Assembly: GCF_900067135.1 (NCBI RefSeq)
Contig: NZ_FJUR01000001.1
Coordinates: 1,367,501 to 1,431,500, forward strand
Reading direction: 5' to 3'
DNA: 64,000 nucleotides
Source: Rhizobium sp. 9140
GTDB taxonomy: Bacteria; Pseudomonadota; Alphaproteobacteria; Rhizobiales; Rhizobiaceae
Shown piece by piece: positions 39,468 to 47,563 of the stretch (positions are counted from its first letter, which is position 1; each line of letters starts with the position of its first letter). The notes under the pieces are model-generated. The model searched no databases, was not told where the DNA came from, and saw only the letters and a list, made by a program, of their open reading frames with translations. Both the position numbers and the translations under genes were made by a program.

Positions 39468-42400
39468 TCAGTTGGCCAGAACCCGCTGCGACGGGAACGT
39501 GATTTCCACCAGCGTGCCCTCGTTCGGCGCCGAGTTGATGGCGAACAGTGCGCGGTTGGCTTCGGCCATCGCCTTCGTCAGCGGCAAGCCCAGCCCGGTA
39601 CCCTCGCCACGCATGCGCGTACCGGTCGTCACCTGCCGGAAAGGTTTCATGGCCTGTTCAAGCTCGGTTCGCGTCATGCCGACGCCGGTGTCGCGGATGC
39701 GCAGCATGACGCTGCCATTGGCTTCATAAGCGGTGGAGACCACGATCTGCCCGCCGGCCGGGGTGAAGCGAATGGCATTGGCAAGGATGTTCAGCGCGAT
39801 CTGCTTGATCGACCGGTTGTCGGCAACCACGCTGGGAACCGAGGTCGATAGCGACGTGCGGATGATGACGCGTTGCGCATTGGCCTGCGGCTGCACCAGC
39901 GAAACGGCTTCCGAAACCGCCTCGTTGATCTCGACGGCAGCAAAGTCCAGTTCCATTTCGCCGGCTTCGATCTTCGATATGTCGAGGAGATCGTTGACGA
40001 TATCCAGCACATGGCGACCGGACCGGCCGATATCGCTGGCATATTCGATATAGCGCGCACTGCCGATCGGCCCGAAATGCTCGCTCGCCATCATGTCGGA
40101 AAAGCCGATGATGGCGTTGAGCGGCGTGCGGATCTCATGGCTGACACGCGCCAGAAAATCGGTCTTGTGTGCGTTCGCCGTTTCCGCCGCCCGCTTGGCG
40201 CTGCGCAGTTCTTCCTCCGTGCGCTTCCACTGCGTGATATCGCGAATGACGGCGCAATAGCCGCTGGAGGAGGACAGGCGACCCATGGTCATGAACAGCG
40301 GAATGAAGCCGCCGGACGCTTCCCGGCCGATCACCTCGCGTCCGTCGTTGAGCACGCTGGCAACCCCGTGGCCGGCAAGACCTGCGAGATAATCCATGAC
40401 CGCGCGCTGGCTCTCATGCGCAAACAGGGTGGCAAACGGTTTACCGATTACATCGGCATCATTATAGTTGAACAGCGCATTGGCGGAGCGGTTCAGCGAC
40501 CGGATATCGCCGTCAGCACCCATCACCACGACGCCGTCCGTTGCCGTTTCGAGAATCGCACGAAGCTCTTCAGTCTCGATCCGAAGTGCTTCCACCCGCG
40601 CCTCGGCTTCGGCGATTGCAGCCTGATCCGCAATCGACGACGAACCTGCCTCCACCGTTTCCAGCGCGTCCGCATGGCTTTCGGCGATATCCGCGACGCG
40701 CTCGCCTTCGGGCAGCCCCTCGTCCTCAACGGGTAGGGCATCGGCCGGCGGTGTCTCGACCAGAACCAGCGACATCATCAGTGCCACGCCCTTGTCGTCA
40801 AACGGAATGGCCTGCAGCCGCGCCGTCACCGGCACCAGCCGGCCGTCATTGCGGATCATCATCATCGCGCCCGGGGGCACATCGAGAATACCTTCGTCTT
40901 CGCCGACGAACAGAGCGTCGATGCCGCCCTCCACACGCAGATCCTGCAGCGTGTAGTAGCCGGTCAACTCGAGAAAGGCAGCATTCGCATGATAGAGTTC
41001 GTCGCCGCTATGGATCAGCACCGCGCTCTCCAGGCGATCGATCATCGCCGGGCTCAGCGCGACATCCTTGTCGCCAGCCTCGTCGGCTCCAAGCTCGCCG
41101 GCGGCCACAGGTTCGAGAACCTCGCCAGCGGGTATGCCGGTGGCTTCCGCCGCTGGCGTCTCGTCATCCACAGTTAACGCAGCATCGTCTTCAGCGTCTG
41201 CGGCTGGCCGATGATCGTCGGCATCCGCAACGTCCTCGGCAGCAACGATGTCAGCGGGCTCGTCCTCATCAGCATGCCCGGGTTCGGGCGTAGCGGCGGC
41301 ATCAGCATTCGCCGCCACGATCTCGTCTCCGTCTCCGGTGCTGTCTTGAGATGCCTTAACCTCGTCAATCGCGCTGGCGATCGCTTCTTCTGTTATCGCG
41401 TCCTCGGCCTGCACATCGTTCTGACCGACCTCTACATCTGTCGCCGGGTCCGCCGCAGCCTCTTCGCCGGCATCCGCCTCGCCTTCGACCGGTGATCCTG
41501 CCGGCCCCGTGCGCTTGCCGAAGGTCGTCGTCAACTGACGCGCAATCTCCCGAAAGGCCGCCTGTTCGCTTCGCGTCAGCGTCTCGGTGCTCGTCGGGCG
41601 GGCACCGTCTATGGGAACGATTTTGTCAGAATGGCGCCGCGATGGCGTCTCCACCAGCTTCAGCGCCGGACGCTCGCCCATGAAGGGATCGCGCGGAAGG
41701 CCATCCTCAAGGCCATCGTCAAGGGGAGTGAGGTCATCTTGAATGGTATCGGTTGTGCCCGCCTCATCCGACAAGGACACGTCCTCATCCGCTGCAACGA
41801 AGAACGAGCCGTCATCCTCCAGCGTCTCGCGTTGCGCATCGGAGGCAAAGTCCTCGTCCGGCAGGGCAGGGGCCTCGTCCAAAGGCTCGCCGAGAACCTC
41901 CGCGTCCTGCGCCGGCTCGACATCATCCGCGGCGGTCGGCAGACCGGCAAGATGGAGCCCACGCGCCGACGGGTCCGCAACCGCGTCGGACACCCGTACG
42001 ATGCCGAAGCCGCGGAAGCCGTCGAATTCCCGGTTGCGCGAGTAGGTCGGCAAAGCGGCGAGATCGACCGGAACGCACAGCGCTTCGCCTTCGACCGGCC
42101 ACAGCACCGTCTTGCCCGACCATGTGTCGCGCCGGTTCAACAGCTCCACGATGGTTCCATCGGGATCGAGCGCGAAGCGCGCGGCGAGATCGGCAAAGCT
42201 CTGCCCCAAAACATCGGCGGCCTGCGGGCCGACCGCCAGCGCGAACTCGCGCGAAATCTCGCTGAAACGCCCGTCCGCCCCGATCTTCCAGACGAACCGG
42301 ATGGACCGCATGGCGGGGTCGAAGGCGAAAGCCGCGGGCTCGGCAACAGCGACATCGTCACCGCCGCTAGAATCGCCCTCGGCATAGGTCGTCGCGGTCA

Positions 42401-43589
42401 GGTCATCGGACACGGCGACGTCGTCGCCTGCGGTGTCGATAAACTCGGAAAAGGTTTCCTCGACGTCCGCGCCGACTGGCGCAGCCTCCTCAACGACATC
42501 GGTAAGGCCATTGTGAACGTCCGTAGCCGGGACATTCGCGTCCACGTCCGTCATGTCGATGTCAGCGGTCTCATCGGCGATGGGCAGCCCGTCCACAGGC
42601 TCGGCCGCCACGGGGGTGTCCTCGACCAGATCCAGCGCCTCGTCGTCCGCCGCCGCCGTGACGATCTCCTCATCATCGTGCTCGATGTCGCTCAACGAAT
42701 CGTCAGCCGCCGCATCTACGCCATCGTTCGGCTCGAGAACATCGGTCGCGACGTCTTTAGCCTCTACATGGCTGTCGCGCGCCTCGACATCAGCGATAAC
42801 AACAGCGTCCGGCACGTCCAGATTGGCGGCTTCAGCGCTCGCCGGCGGATCCGCGACAATGGCAGCTTCCACTGGCACGCTGACGTCGCTCGTCGCATCC
42901 ATATGCCCGAGAATCGTCTCGACGGCGAAAAGCAGGTGCAGCGCCGGATCGGCCGAAACCTTGCCGATGGCCGCTGGCAGCGTTCCCTTGCCTGTCAGTA
43001 CGGGCCGCTTCAGCAGCCAGTCGCTATCGCGACCGACGGCTTCGACCAGCGACAGCAGCGTCTGCTGCGTCATGCCGAGCGCCTGAAACTGCGGCGACGA
43101 GGCGAGCACGGCCCCCGCACCATCGAGCACCGCCATGTGCGTATCCGGATCGTCGAAACCTGAAATCATCCGCGCGGCCATGTCCGCCACCGGGACGGGG
43201 CGGCCGGCACGCGACGGCGCAAGGCGCGGGGCGGTGAAGAGGATCGCCCGTTCGCCGGCACGCACGTCGATCAGTGCAAGCTCGGCATTCACGGTCACGC
43301 TCTGAAACCCGGCGGACATGCGCATCAGAAAGCGGCGCGTCTCCCCCGGCTCGCGCAACTGGCGCGCTGTCGATTGCAGCTGGCGAAAGGCGACGCTTGC
43401 AGCGCTCGGCCCCCCATCCAGAAAATCATAGATCGAGCCCAGCCCGAAGAGAGCCGCACCCTCGCCATTCGACCAGAGCACCCGTGACAGATCCGGCGCA
43501 AACAGAATGGCCGCATCGCCGCGCGCGAAATGATCCCGCACACGTTCATGAACGGCAATGTCGATGAAGGGGTAGGATTTCACGGGCAT
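39468..43589 (-). CDS. cbrA: PAS-domain sensor histidine kinase CbrA (PdhS/DivJ-PleC class)
   Basis: 1373 residues, no membrane segment, hence cytoplasmic. At least three PAS-like segments: about 420-530 (FVWKIGADGRFSEISREFAL), about 880-980 (ESAVLIHSGDELYHANAAFL), and about 1010-1120 (ILETATDGVVVMGADGDI). Between them lie long acidic Asp/Glu/Ala-rich low-complexity stretches (about 250-400 and 560-860). The kinase core has SHEIRTPLNAIIGFSDMMA (His about 1151), the EHFGPIGSARY sequence typical of DivJ/PleC/PdhS kinases, N box NILANAIRFTP, and DTGVGM and GEGTGLGLPLTKAM at the C-terminus. In S. meliloti CbrA controls DivK phosphorylation and cell-cycle progression; identity rests on family plus synteny. 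Confidence 0.87.
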   Translation of the reverse strand: MPVKSYPFIDIAVHERVRDHFARGDAAILFAPDLSRVLWSNGEGAALFGLGSIYDFLDGGPSAASVAFRQLQSTARQLREPGETRRFLMRMSAGFQSVTVNAELALIDVRAGERAILFTAPRLAPSRAGRPVPVADMAARMISGFDDPDTHMAVLDGAGAVLASSPQFQALGMTQQTLLSLVEAVGRDSDWLLKRPVLTGKGTLPAAIGKVSADPALHLLFAVETILGHMDATSDVSVPVEAAIVADPPASAEAANLDVPDAVVIADVEARDSHVEAKDVATDVLEPNDGVDAAADDSLSDIEHDDEEIVTAAADDEALDLVEDTPVAAEPVDGLPIADETADIDMTDVDANVPATDVHNGLTDVVEEAAPVGADVEETFSEFIDTAGDDVAVSDDLTATTYAEGDSSGGDDVAVAEPAAFAFDPAMRSIRFVWKIGADGRFSEISREFALAVGPQAADVLGQSFADLAARFALDPDGTIVELLNRRDTWSGKTVLWPVEGEALCVPVDLAALPTYSRNREFDGFRGFGIVRVSDAVADPSARGLHLAGLPTAADDVEPAQDAEVLGEPLDEAPALPDEDFASDAQRETLEDDGSFFVAADEDVSLSDEAGTTDTIQDDLTPLDDGLEDGLPRDPFMGERPALKLVETPSRRHSDKIVPIDGARPTSTETLTRSEQAAFREIARQLTTTFGKRTGPAGSPVEGEADAGEEAAADPATDVEVGQNDVQAEDAITEEAIASAIDEVKASQDSTGDGDEIVAANADAAATPEPGHADEDEPADIVAAEDVADADDHRPAADAEDDAALTVDDETPAAEATGIPAGEVLEPVAAGELGADEAGDKDVALSPAMIDRLESAVLIHSGDELYHANAAFLELTGYYTLQDLRVEGGIDALFVGEDEGILDVPPGAMMMIRNDGRLVPVTARLQAIPFDDKGVALMMSLVLVETPPADALPVEDEGLPEGERVADIAESHADALETVEAGSSSIADQAAIAEAEARVEALRIETEELRAILETATDGVVVMGADGDIRSLNRSANALFNYNDADVIGKPFATLFAHESQRAVMDYLAGLAGHGVASVLNDGREVIGREASGGFIPLFMTMGRLSSSSGYCAVIRDITQWKRTEEELRSAKRAAETANAHKTDFLARVSHEIRTPLNAIIGFSDMMASEHFGPIGSARYIEYASDIGRSGRHVLDIVNDLLDISKIEAGEMELDFAAVEINEAVSEAVSLVQPQANAQRVIIRTSLSTSVPSVVADNRSIKQIALNILANAIRFTPAGGQIVVSTAYEANGSVMLRIRDTGVGMTRTELEQAMKPFRQVTTGTRMRGEGTGLGLPLTKAMAEANRALFAINSAPNEGTLVEITFPSQRVLAN

Positions 43590-43741
43590 TCTTCTATCCG
43601 GCTCTGGCGGAGGTCTCGGGTCTCCGGATGCGTTAATAGACTATTAATATCCGTGACCCCCGAAAGGGTCCAGCTTGAGCATCGTTTTCGCAGTGAAAAC
43701 CGCCCTCTTTCCTAACGCAAGGTTAATGTAACGAAACGGCA

Positions 43742-43778
43742 CATGGTGCAGTGCAAAAATATGTTGCAGTGCACCATG
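43742..43778. promoter_or_regulatory. Twin TGCAGTGCA operator upstream of the phasin gene
   Basis: TGCAGTGCA occurs twice (43747-43755, 43765-43773), 18 bases apart, within a longer inverted repeat CATGGTGCA (43742-43750) and TGCACCATG (43770-43778). TGC-rich sites of this type are bound by PhaR/AniA repressors of phasin genes in alphaproteobacteria. About 70 bases before the phasin ATG. Confidence 0.7.
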
Positions 43779-43846
43779 GAGTATCGTAAAAGATGGTGAG
43801 AACCCGAAATCCTCCGCTATGAGCCGATGCCAACCAGGACACTCCG

Positions 43847-44284
43847 ATGACTCAGGACATCTTTTCCATTTCGAATTTCGACCCGAACAAGGTCACCGAA
43901 ACCTTCCGCGACTTTGCCGAGAAGGGCGCGACGCAATCGCGTGAAGCCTATGCGAAGATGAAGACGGCCGCCGAAGAGGCCGGCAAGACCATCGAAGCCA
44001 CGGTCGAGAGCGCCCAGTCCGGCACGGTCGAACTGAGCCTGAAGGCAATCGACGCACTGCGCACCAATGCCGAAACCTCGCTGTCCCACATGGAAGCGCT
44101 GATTGCCTGCAAATCCCTGTCCGAGGTCTTCGAACTTCAGACGGCCTTCATCCGCAAGCAGGCCGAGCTGGCCATGGAACAGGCTCGCGGCATGCAGGAG
44201 ACCACCCGCAAGGTCGCCGAAAACCTGGTCAAGCCGACCAAGGACGCCGCCGAAAAGGCCATGTCCAGCATCCCGCGCGCCTGA
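43847..44284 (+). CDS. phaP1: Phasin (polyhydroxyalkanoate granule protein)
   Basis: 145 residues, usual phasin size, almost wholly amphipathic helix: FSISNFDPNKVTETFRDFAE, AGKTIEATVESAQSGTVEL and LSEVFELQTAFIRKQAELA are typical of the phasin_2 family. It coats polyhydroxybutyrate granules and controls their number and size. A PhaR-type operator lies upstream and a good terminator (44316-44343) follows, so it is monocistronic. It neighbours cbrA and acsA2 as in S. meliloti. Confidence 0.93.
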   Translation: MTQDIFSISNFDPNKVTETFRDFAEKGATQSREAYAKMKTAAEEAGKTIEATVESAQSGTVELSLKAIDALRTNAETSLSHMEALIACKSLSEVFELQTAFIRKQAELAMEQARGMQETTRKVAENLVKPTKDAAEKAMSSIPRA

Positions 44285-44315
44285 TCCTGCCGCCGGAAAA
44301 GCTCTGTAAATCCGG

Positions 44316-44343
44316 AACCGGACGGGAAACCGCCCGGTTTTTT
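44316..44343 (+). terminator. Rho-independent terminator of the phasin gene
   Basis: AACCGGACGG (44316-44325), loop GAAA, CCGCCCGGTT with one A-C mismatch, then a run of T to 44343. Confidence 0.88.
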
Positions 44344-44420
44344 GGCCAAAAATCGAAGTTCGGACTTGCCAAACCGAACCCATGGCCGTAATGACGCGAC
44401 CAAGCGACATGCTTGTTCGT

Positions 44421-44497
44421 GCGGTTGTAGCTCAGTTGGTTAGAGCGCAGGTTTGTGGCACCTGAGGTCGGAGGTTCGAGACCCCCCAACCGTACCA
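44421..44497 (+). tRNA. tRNA-His (anticodon GTG)
   Basis: 77-base cloverleaf with encoded CCA. Acceptor GCGGTTG (44421-44427) pairs with CAACCGT through a G1-U72 wobble. D arm GCTC...GAGC, anticodon arm CAGGT/ACCTG with loop TTGTGGC (anticodon 44455-44457), T arm GAGGTTCGAGACCCC. Discriminator A73. The G1-U72/A73 end and the absence of a paired G-1 match the unusual tRNA-His described for alphaproteobacteria. Confidence 0.95.
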
Positions 44498-44652
44498 TTT
44501 TTCCACAATGATTTTAATGAGTTACAGAGCGGCCATCGTGTGGTTTTGCTCGAGCTTGTGAATTCGAGAGTTTGCGGAACACGTCTGGAACATTCGCTGA
44601 TTTATCGCGGATGAAATCGTGTGTGTGTGGTATTGAGTCATCTTGCCAATGT

Positions 44653-44676
44653 CGGAAGAGCGTTGCATCTCTTCCG
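44653..44676 (+). promoter_or_regulatory. Inverted repeat abutting the methyltransferase start codon
   Basis: CGGAAGAG (44653-44660), 8 bases, CTCTTCCG (44669-44676), one base before the ATG at 44678. No separate ribosome site is present between it and the ATG. It may be an autoregulatory operator for the methyltransferase or an mRNA hairpin. Confidence 0.6.
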
Positions 44677-44677
44677 T

Positions 44678-45730
44678 ATGAAAGCACTTGATCTATTTTC
44701 TGGTCCAGGCGGTCTGTCCCTCGGCATGAAACGCGCAGGGATCGAACCAATTGCATGCGTGGAAAAAAACAAAGACGCCATTGCCACGTATGATGCACAC
44801 ACGCCTTCTGCCGAACATTTTCGTTCGGACATAAGGAGCATCTCTTTCGAGCGCTACCGGGGAGTGGTTGACATTGTCTTCGGTGGCCCTCCCTGCCAGC
44901 CATTCTCCACTGGGGGGCTGCGCAAAGGCACCGCTGATGCCCGGAACATGTTCCCAGAGTTCATGCGCGTGCTGAAAGAGGTTCGTCCAGCAGCATTTCT
45001 AGCTGAAAATGTTCCGGGGTTAGCTACAAGAGGGCGTCAGGAGTACCTTGCTGAATTGCTGGGCGGATTCGAGGACCTCGGCTTCAACGTATCGTGCCAA
45101 GTTGTTTCTGCCGCCGATTATGGGGTTCCTCAAAGTCGACGTCGCCTGATCATCGTTGGTATGCGAAATGGATCATATTCTTTTCCGGAGCCGACACATG
45201 GACCTAACGGTCATCTGCCGCATGTTGCTTCAGGTGAAATTATCAGCAAGGTTGCGCCGCTCGGAGAGCCACCAGATTGCCCCGTGATATACGCGAAATA
45301 TCCTGATCCACGCCGCAGCCCATACGCTGGTCATGTCTATAATGGAGGTGGCCGCCCAATCGACTTGGACAAGCCTTGCCATACTTTGTTGGCATCGGCA
45401 GGAGGTTACAAGACGCATTGGGTGGATACCATGGATATCGCGCCAGATTATTCCGCCCACTTAATGGCTGGCGGAGCACCGCGCGATGGTGCCGTTCCTG
45501 GGGCTCGGCGGATGACGCTGGAGGAATCCGCGCTCATCCAGACCTTTCCTCAAGACATGTGGTTCGCGGGTTCACGGTCGTCTCAGTACACGCAAGTTGG
45601 CGACGCGGTGCCGCCGATGTTGGGACATGCCCTCGGGGTTGCACTTCGCGGTCAACTGGAGGGCAGAATAGGCGTGTCTAGCCACAGTCACCAACGCCAG
45701 TTTTCCCTTCCATTGCTAGCGGTATCGTGA
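44678..45730 (+). CDS. C5-cytosine DNA methyltransferase of a restriction-modification system
   Basis: 350 residues from ATG 44678 (MKALDLFSGPGGLSLG); an upstream GTG in frame at 44621 would include the inverted repeat as coding and is less likely. All main m5C motifs are present: I DLFSGPGGLSLGMKRAG, IV FGGPPCQPFS with the catalytic Cys, VI AENVPG, VIII QSRRRLIIVG, X QVGDAVPPMLGHALG. The target-recognition region is about residues 190-280. Third codon positions are AT-richer than in neighbours, indicating acquisition. The stop overlaps the next start as TGATG. Recognition sequence not readable. Confidence 0.94.
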   Translation: MKALDLFSGPGGLSLGMKRAGIEPIACVEKNKDAIATYDAHTPSAEHFRSDIRSISFERYRGVVDIVFGGPPCQPFSTGGLRKGTADARNMFPEFMRVLKEVRPAAFLAENVPGLATRGRQEYLAELLGGFEDLGFNVSCQVVSAADYGVPQSRRRLIIVGMRNGSYSFPEPTHGPNGHLPHVASGEIISKVAPLGEPPDCPVIYAKYPDPRRSPYAGHVYNGGGRPIDLDKPCHTLLASAGGYKTHWVDTMDIAPDYSAHLMAGGAPRDGAVPGARRMTLEESALIQTFPQDMWFAGSRSSQYTQVGDAVPPMLGHALGVALRGQLEGRIGVSSHSHQRQFSLPLLAVS

Positions 45731-46689
45731 TGCCTCGCAATTTGCTGGTTGAACGCGCCGTAGACGAGGTTCTCGCTCGCATAGATGGCTTCATTGAAGG
45801 CTTGAAGTTGCAGACTTTGCCGTCCCCTTCGGCTCGTGCATCAATGGACGGCCAGCTTGGACATGGTTCTAACAGCGTCCGGCTGGCATCGCTTTTTCTC
45901 GTATTCTATTCGACCATCGATCCCGAATGGGATTGCAATTCGATACCGACTGGCATCCGTGGCCAGTACGGTGACAAGCGGTTGGCAACCCAGTTGGGTC
46001 TCAGGGATATTACGCTGCATAACGCGATAACCGCCTTTGGTGAAAACCTGGGGTGGAAAGGGAACGTCGTTAATTCCAGGCTTCAGAACGACCGTCGGTT
46101 TGACGCATTTGCGCGGGTTCTTGCCGGACTTGACCCGACGGATCGTGTTGCCTGTGCCAACTACATGGCCGCACGTTTTGCGGAAAGTCGTAAAGTGGTT
46201 CCTCCGTTGCCACCCGTTACAGACGATGTTTTGACGTATGCGCGTGCCCGCCAGCTGTTCTATTCGCTGATTGGGATACCTTCCGAAGGAAACATTCAAC
46301 AATTCCTTATCGCGGCTTTGCTGTTCGTTCATCGTCAACGATACGGGTACGAGATTAGAACGCACCATGTTCATGCATCCGATCGTTTCGATACAACTGC
46401 GGGCGATATCGAGGAAGTGCTGAACGGGGACCTGATCCGGGCGTACGAAGTCACCGTCAGACCCGACTGGAAGAATCGTGTTGGTGATTTTCGGAAGAAA
46501 ATGGACCTCGCTCATTTGCGTAAATACACCATCATCGCATCGAACGTGAATGGTGACGATGATCTTGCTGAACCGGCTGAGATGATCCGGTTCCTTTCTC
46601 CGTTTGGGCGGGACATAGCGGTTGTCGATATCCATGACTTCATAAATGTCTTCACGATGGAATTGAGCGCAGTGTCAACGGCGGAGTAA
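45730..46689 (+). CDS. Probable type II restriction endonuclease (3' end altered by IS)
   Basis: 319 residues from ATG 45730, overlapping the methyltransferase stop by one base. AT-richer codon use matches its partner. No family was recognised with certainty. A likely PD-(D/E)xK-type region is THHVHASDRFDTTAGDIEE followed by a strand with YEVTVRPDWKN; this resembles SacI-type enzymes, but I cannot verify it. A preceding helical domain of about 200 residues fits a DNA-binding part. By the terminal-repeat model the IS21 element begins at 46673, so the last residues (VSTAE) and the stop are IS sequence; the natural C-terminus may be lost. Confidence 0.7.
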   Translation: MPRNLLVERAVDEVLARIDGFIEGLKLQTLPSPSARASMDGQLGHGSNSVRLASLFLVFYSTIDPEWDCNSIPTGIRGQYGDKRLATQLGLRDITLHNAITAFGENLGWKGNVVNSRLQNDRRFDAFARVLAGLDPTDRVACANYMAARFAESRKVVPPLPPVTDDVLTYARARQLFYSLIGIPSEGNIQQFLIAALLFVHRQRYGYEIRTHHVHASDRFDTTAGDIEEVLNGDLIRAYEVTVRPDWKNRVGDFRKKMDLAHLRKYTIIASNVNGDDDLAEPAEMIRFLSPFGRDIAVVDIHDFINVFTMELSAVSTAE

Positions 46690-46723
46690 AATCCTGCCAC
46701 GCGGCGGCGCAAAAGTCGGCCAC
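46680..46723. repeat. Left tandem terminal repeats of the IS21 element
   Basis: Two 21-bp repeats (46680-46700 and 46703-46723) sharing GGCGG, an AAAA core and terminal CCAC. Multiple terminal repeats are known transposase-binding sites in the IS21 family. Confidence 0.8.
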
Positions 46724-46730
46724 TTGTGGC

Positions 46731-46784
46731 GCGCGCATGAGACCGCCGGGAGGGCTTAGGCCCGAGCGGGGGTCTCATGCGCGC
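46731..46784. repeat. 14-bp inverted repeat inside the IS, after istB
   Basis: GCGCGCATGAGACC (46731-46744) and GGTCTCATGCGCGC (46771-46784), perfect arms, 26-base loop. It lies between the left terminal repeats and the istB stop. It may block read-through transcription entering or leaving the element. Confidence 0.7.
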
Positions 46785-46804
46785 GTTGCGATTTTCGAAG
46801 GGCG

Positions 46805-47563
46805 TCAGCCGGCCTTTCGGGCGCGGCTTTGGGCGAGACGATAGCTGTCGCCGTTCATCTCGAGGATGCTGACGTGATGGGTGATGCGGTCGAGCAAAGC
46901 GCCGGTCAGGCGCTCGGACCCCAAGGTTTCCGTCCATTCGTCAAAAGGAAGGTTGCTGGTGATCAGGGTCGCGCCTCGCTCGTATCGTTGCGAGATCAGC
47001 TCGAACAGCAATTCCGCGCCGGTCTTTGACAGCGGCACGAAGCCCAGTTCATCGATGATCAACAGCTGGTAGGCGGCCATCTGCTTCTGGAACCGGATGA
47101 GACGCCGCTCGTCGCGCGCCTCCATCATCTCGCTGACCAGTGCGGCCGCTGTCGTGAACCCAACGGACAGGCCCTTCTGGCAGGCGGCCAGGCCGAGGCC
47201 GAGCGCCACATGGGTCTTGCCCGTGCCGCTGGGGCCGAGAGCGATAACGTTCTCCCTGCGCTCGATCCATTCGCAGCGCGCCAGTTCCAGCACCTGCATC
47301 CTGTTCAGCTTTGGGATGGCGGCGAAGTCGAAACTGTCGAGGCTTTTGACGACCGGGAACCTGGCCGCCTTGATGCGACGCTCGACCTTGCGACGGTCCC
47401 GTTCGATCATCTCCCGCTCGGCAAGCCGGGTGAGGTATCCGACATGATCGACGCCTTCGGTGGCGCACAGCCGGGCCAGCTTCTGGTACTCGCGCTGGAA
47501 ACTCGGCAGCTTCAGGGTTTTGAGATAATGGGTGAGAAGGATCTCGGGTGCTTGGGTGTTCAT
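46805..47563 (-). CDS. istB: IS21 helper ATPase IstB
   Basis: 252 residues from ATG 47563 (MNTQAPEILLTHYLKTLKLP), in the ATGA overlap with istA. AAA+ ATPase related to DnaC: Walker A LGPSGTGKTHVA, Walker B LLIIDELGFVPLS, sensor region ITSNLPFDEW. It assembles on target DNA and recruits IstA. Apparently intact. Confidence 0.96.
   Translation of the reverse strand: MNTQAPEILLTHYLKTLKLPSFQREYQKLARLCATEGVDHVGYLTRLAEREMIERDRRKVERRIKAARFPVVKSLDSFDFAAIPKLNRMQVLELARCEWIERRENVIALGPSGTGKTHVALGLGLAACQKGLSVGFTTAAALVSEMMEARDERRLIRFQKQMAAYQLLIIDELGFVPLSKTGAELLFELISQRYERGATLITSNLPFDEWTETLGSERLTGALLDRITHHVSILEMNGDSYRLAQSRARKAG

Noticed and set aside
44421..46689. tRNA-His as attachment site of an integrated island
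   Set aside because: No integrase gene and no repeated copy of the tRNA 3' end was found downstream.
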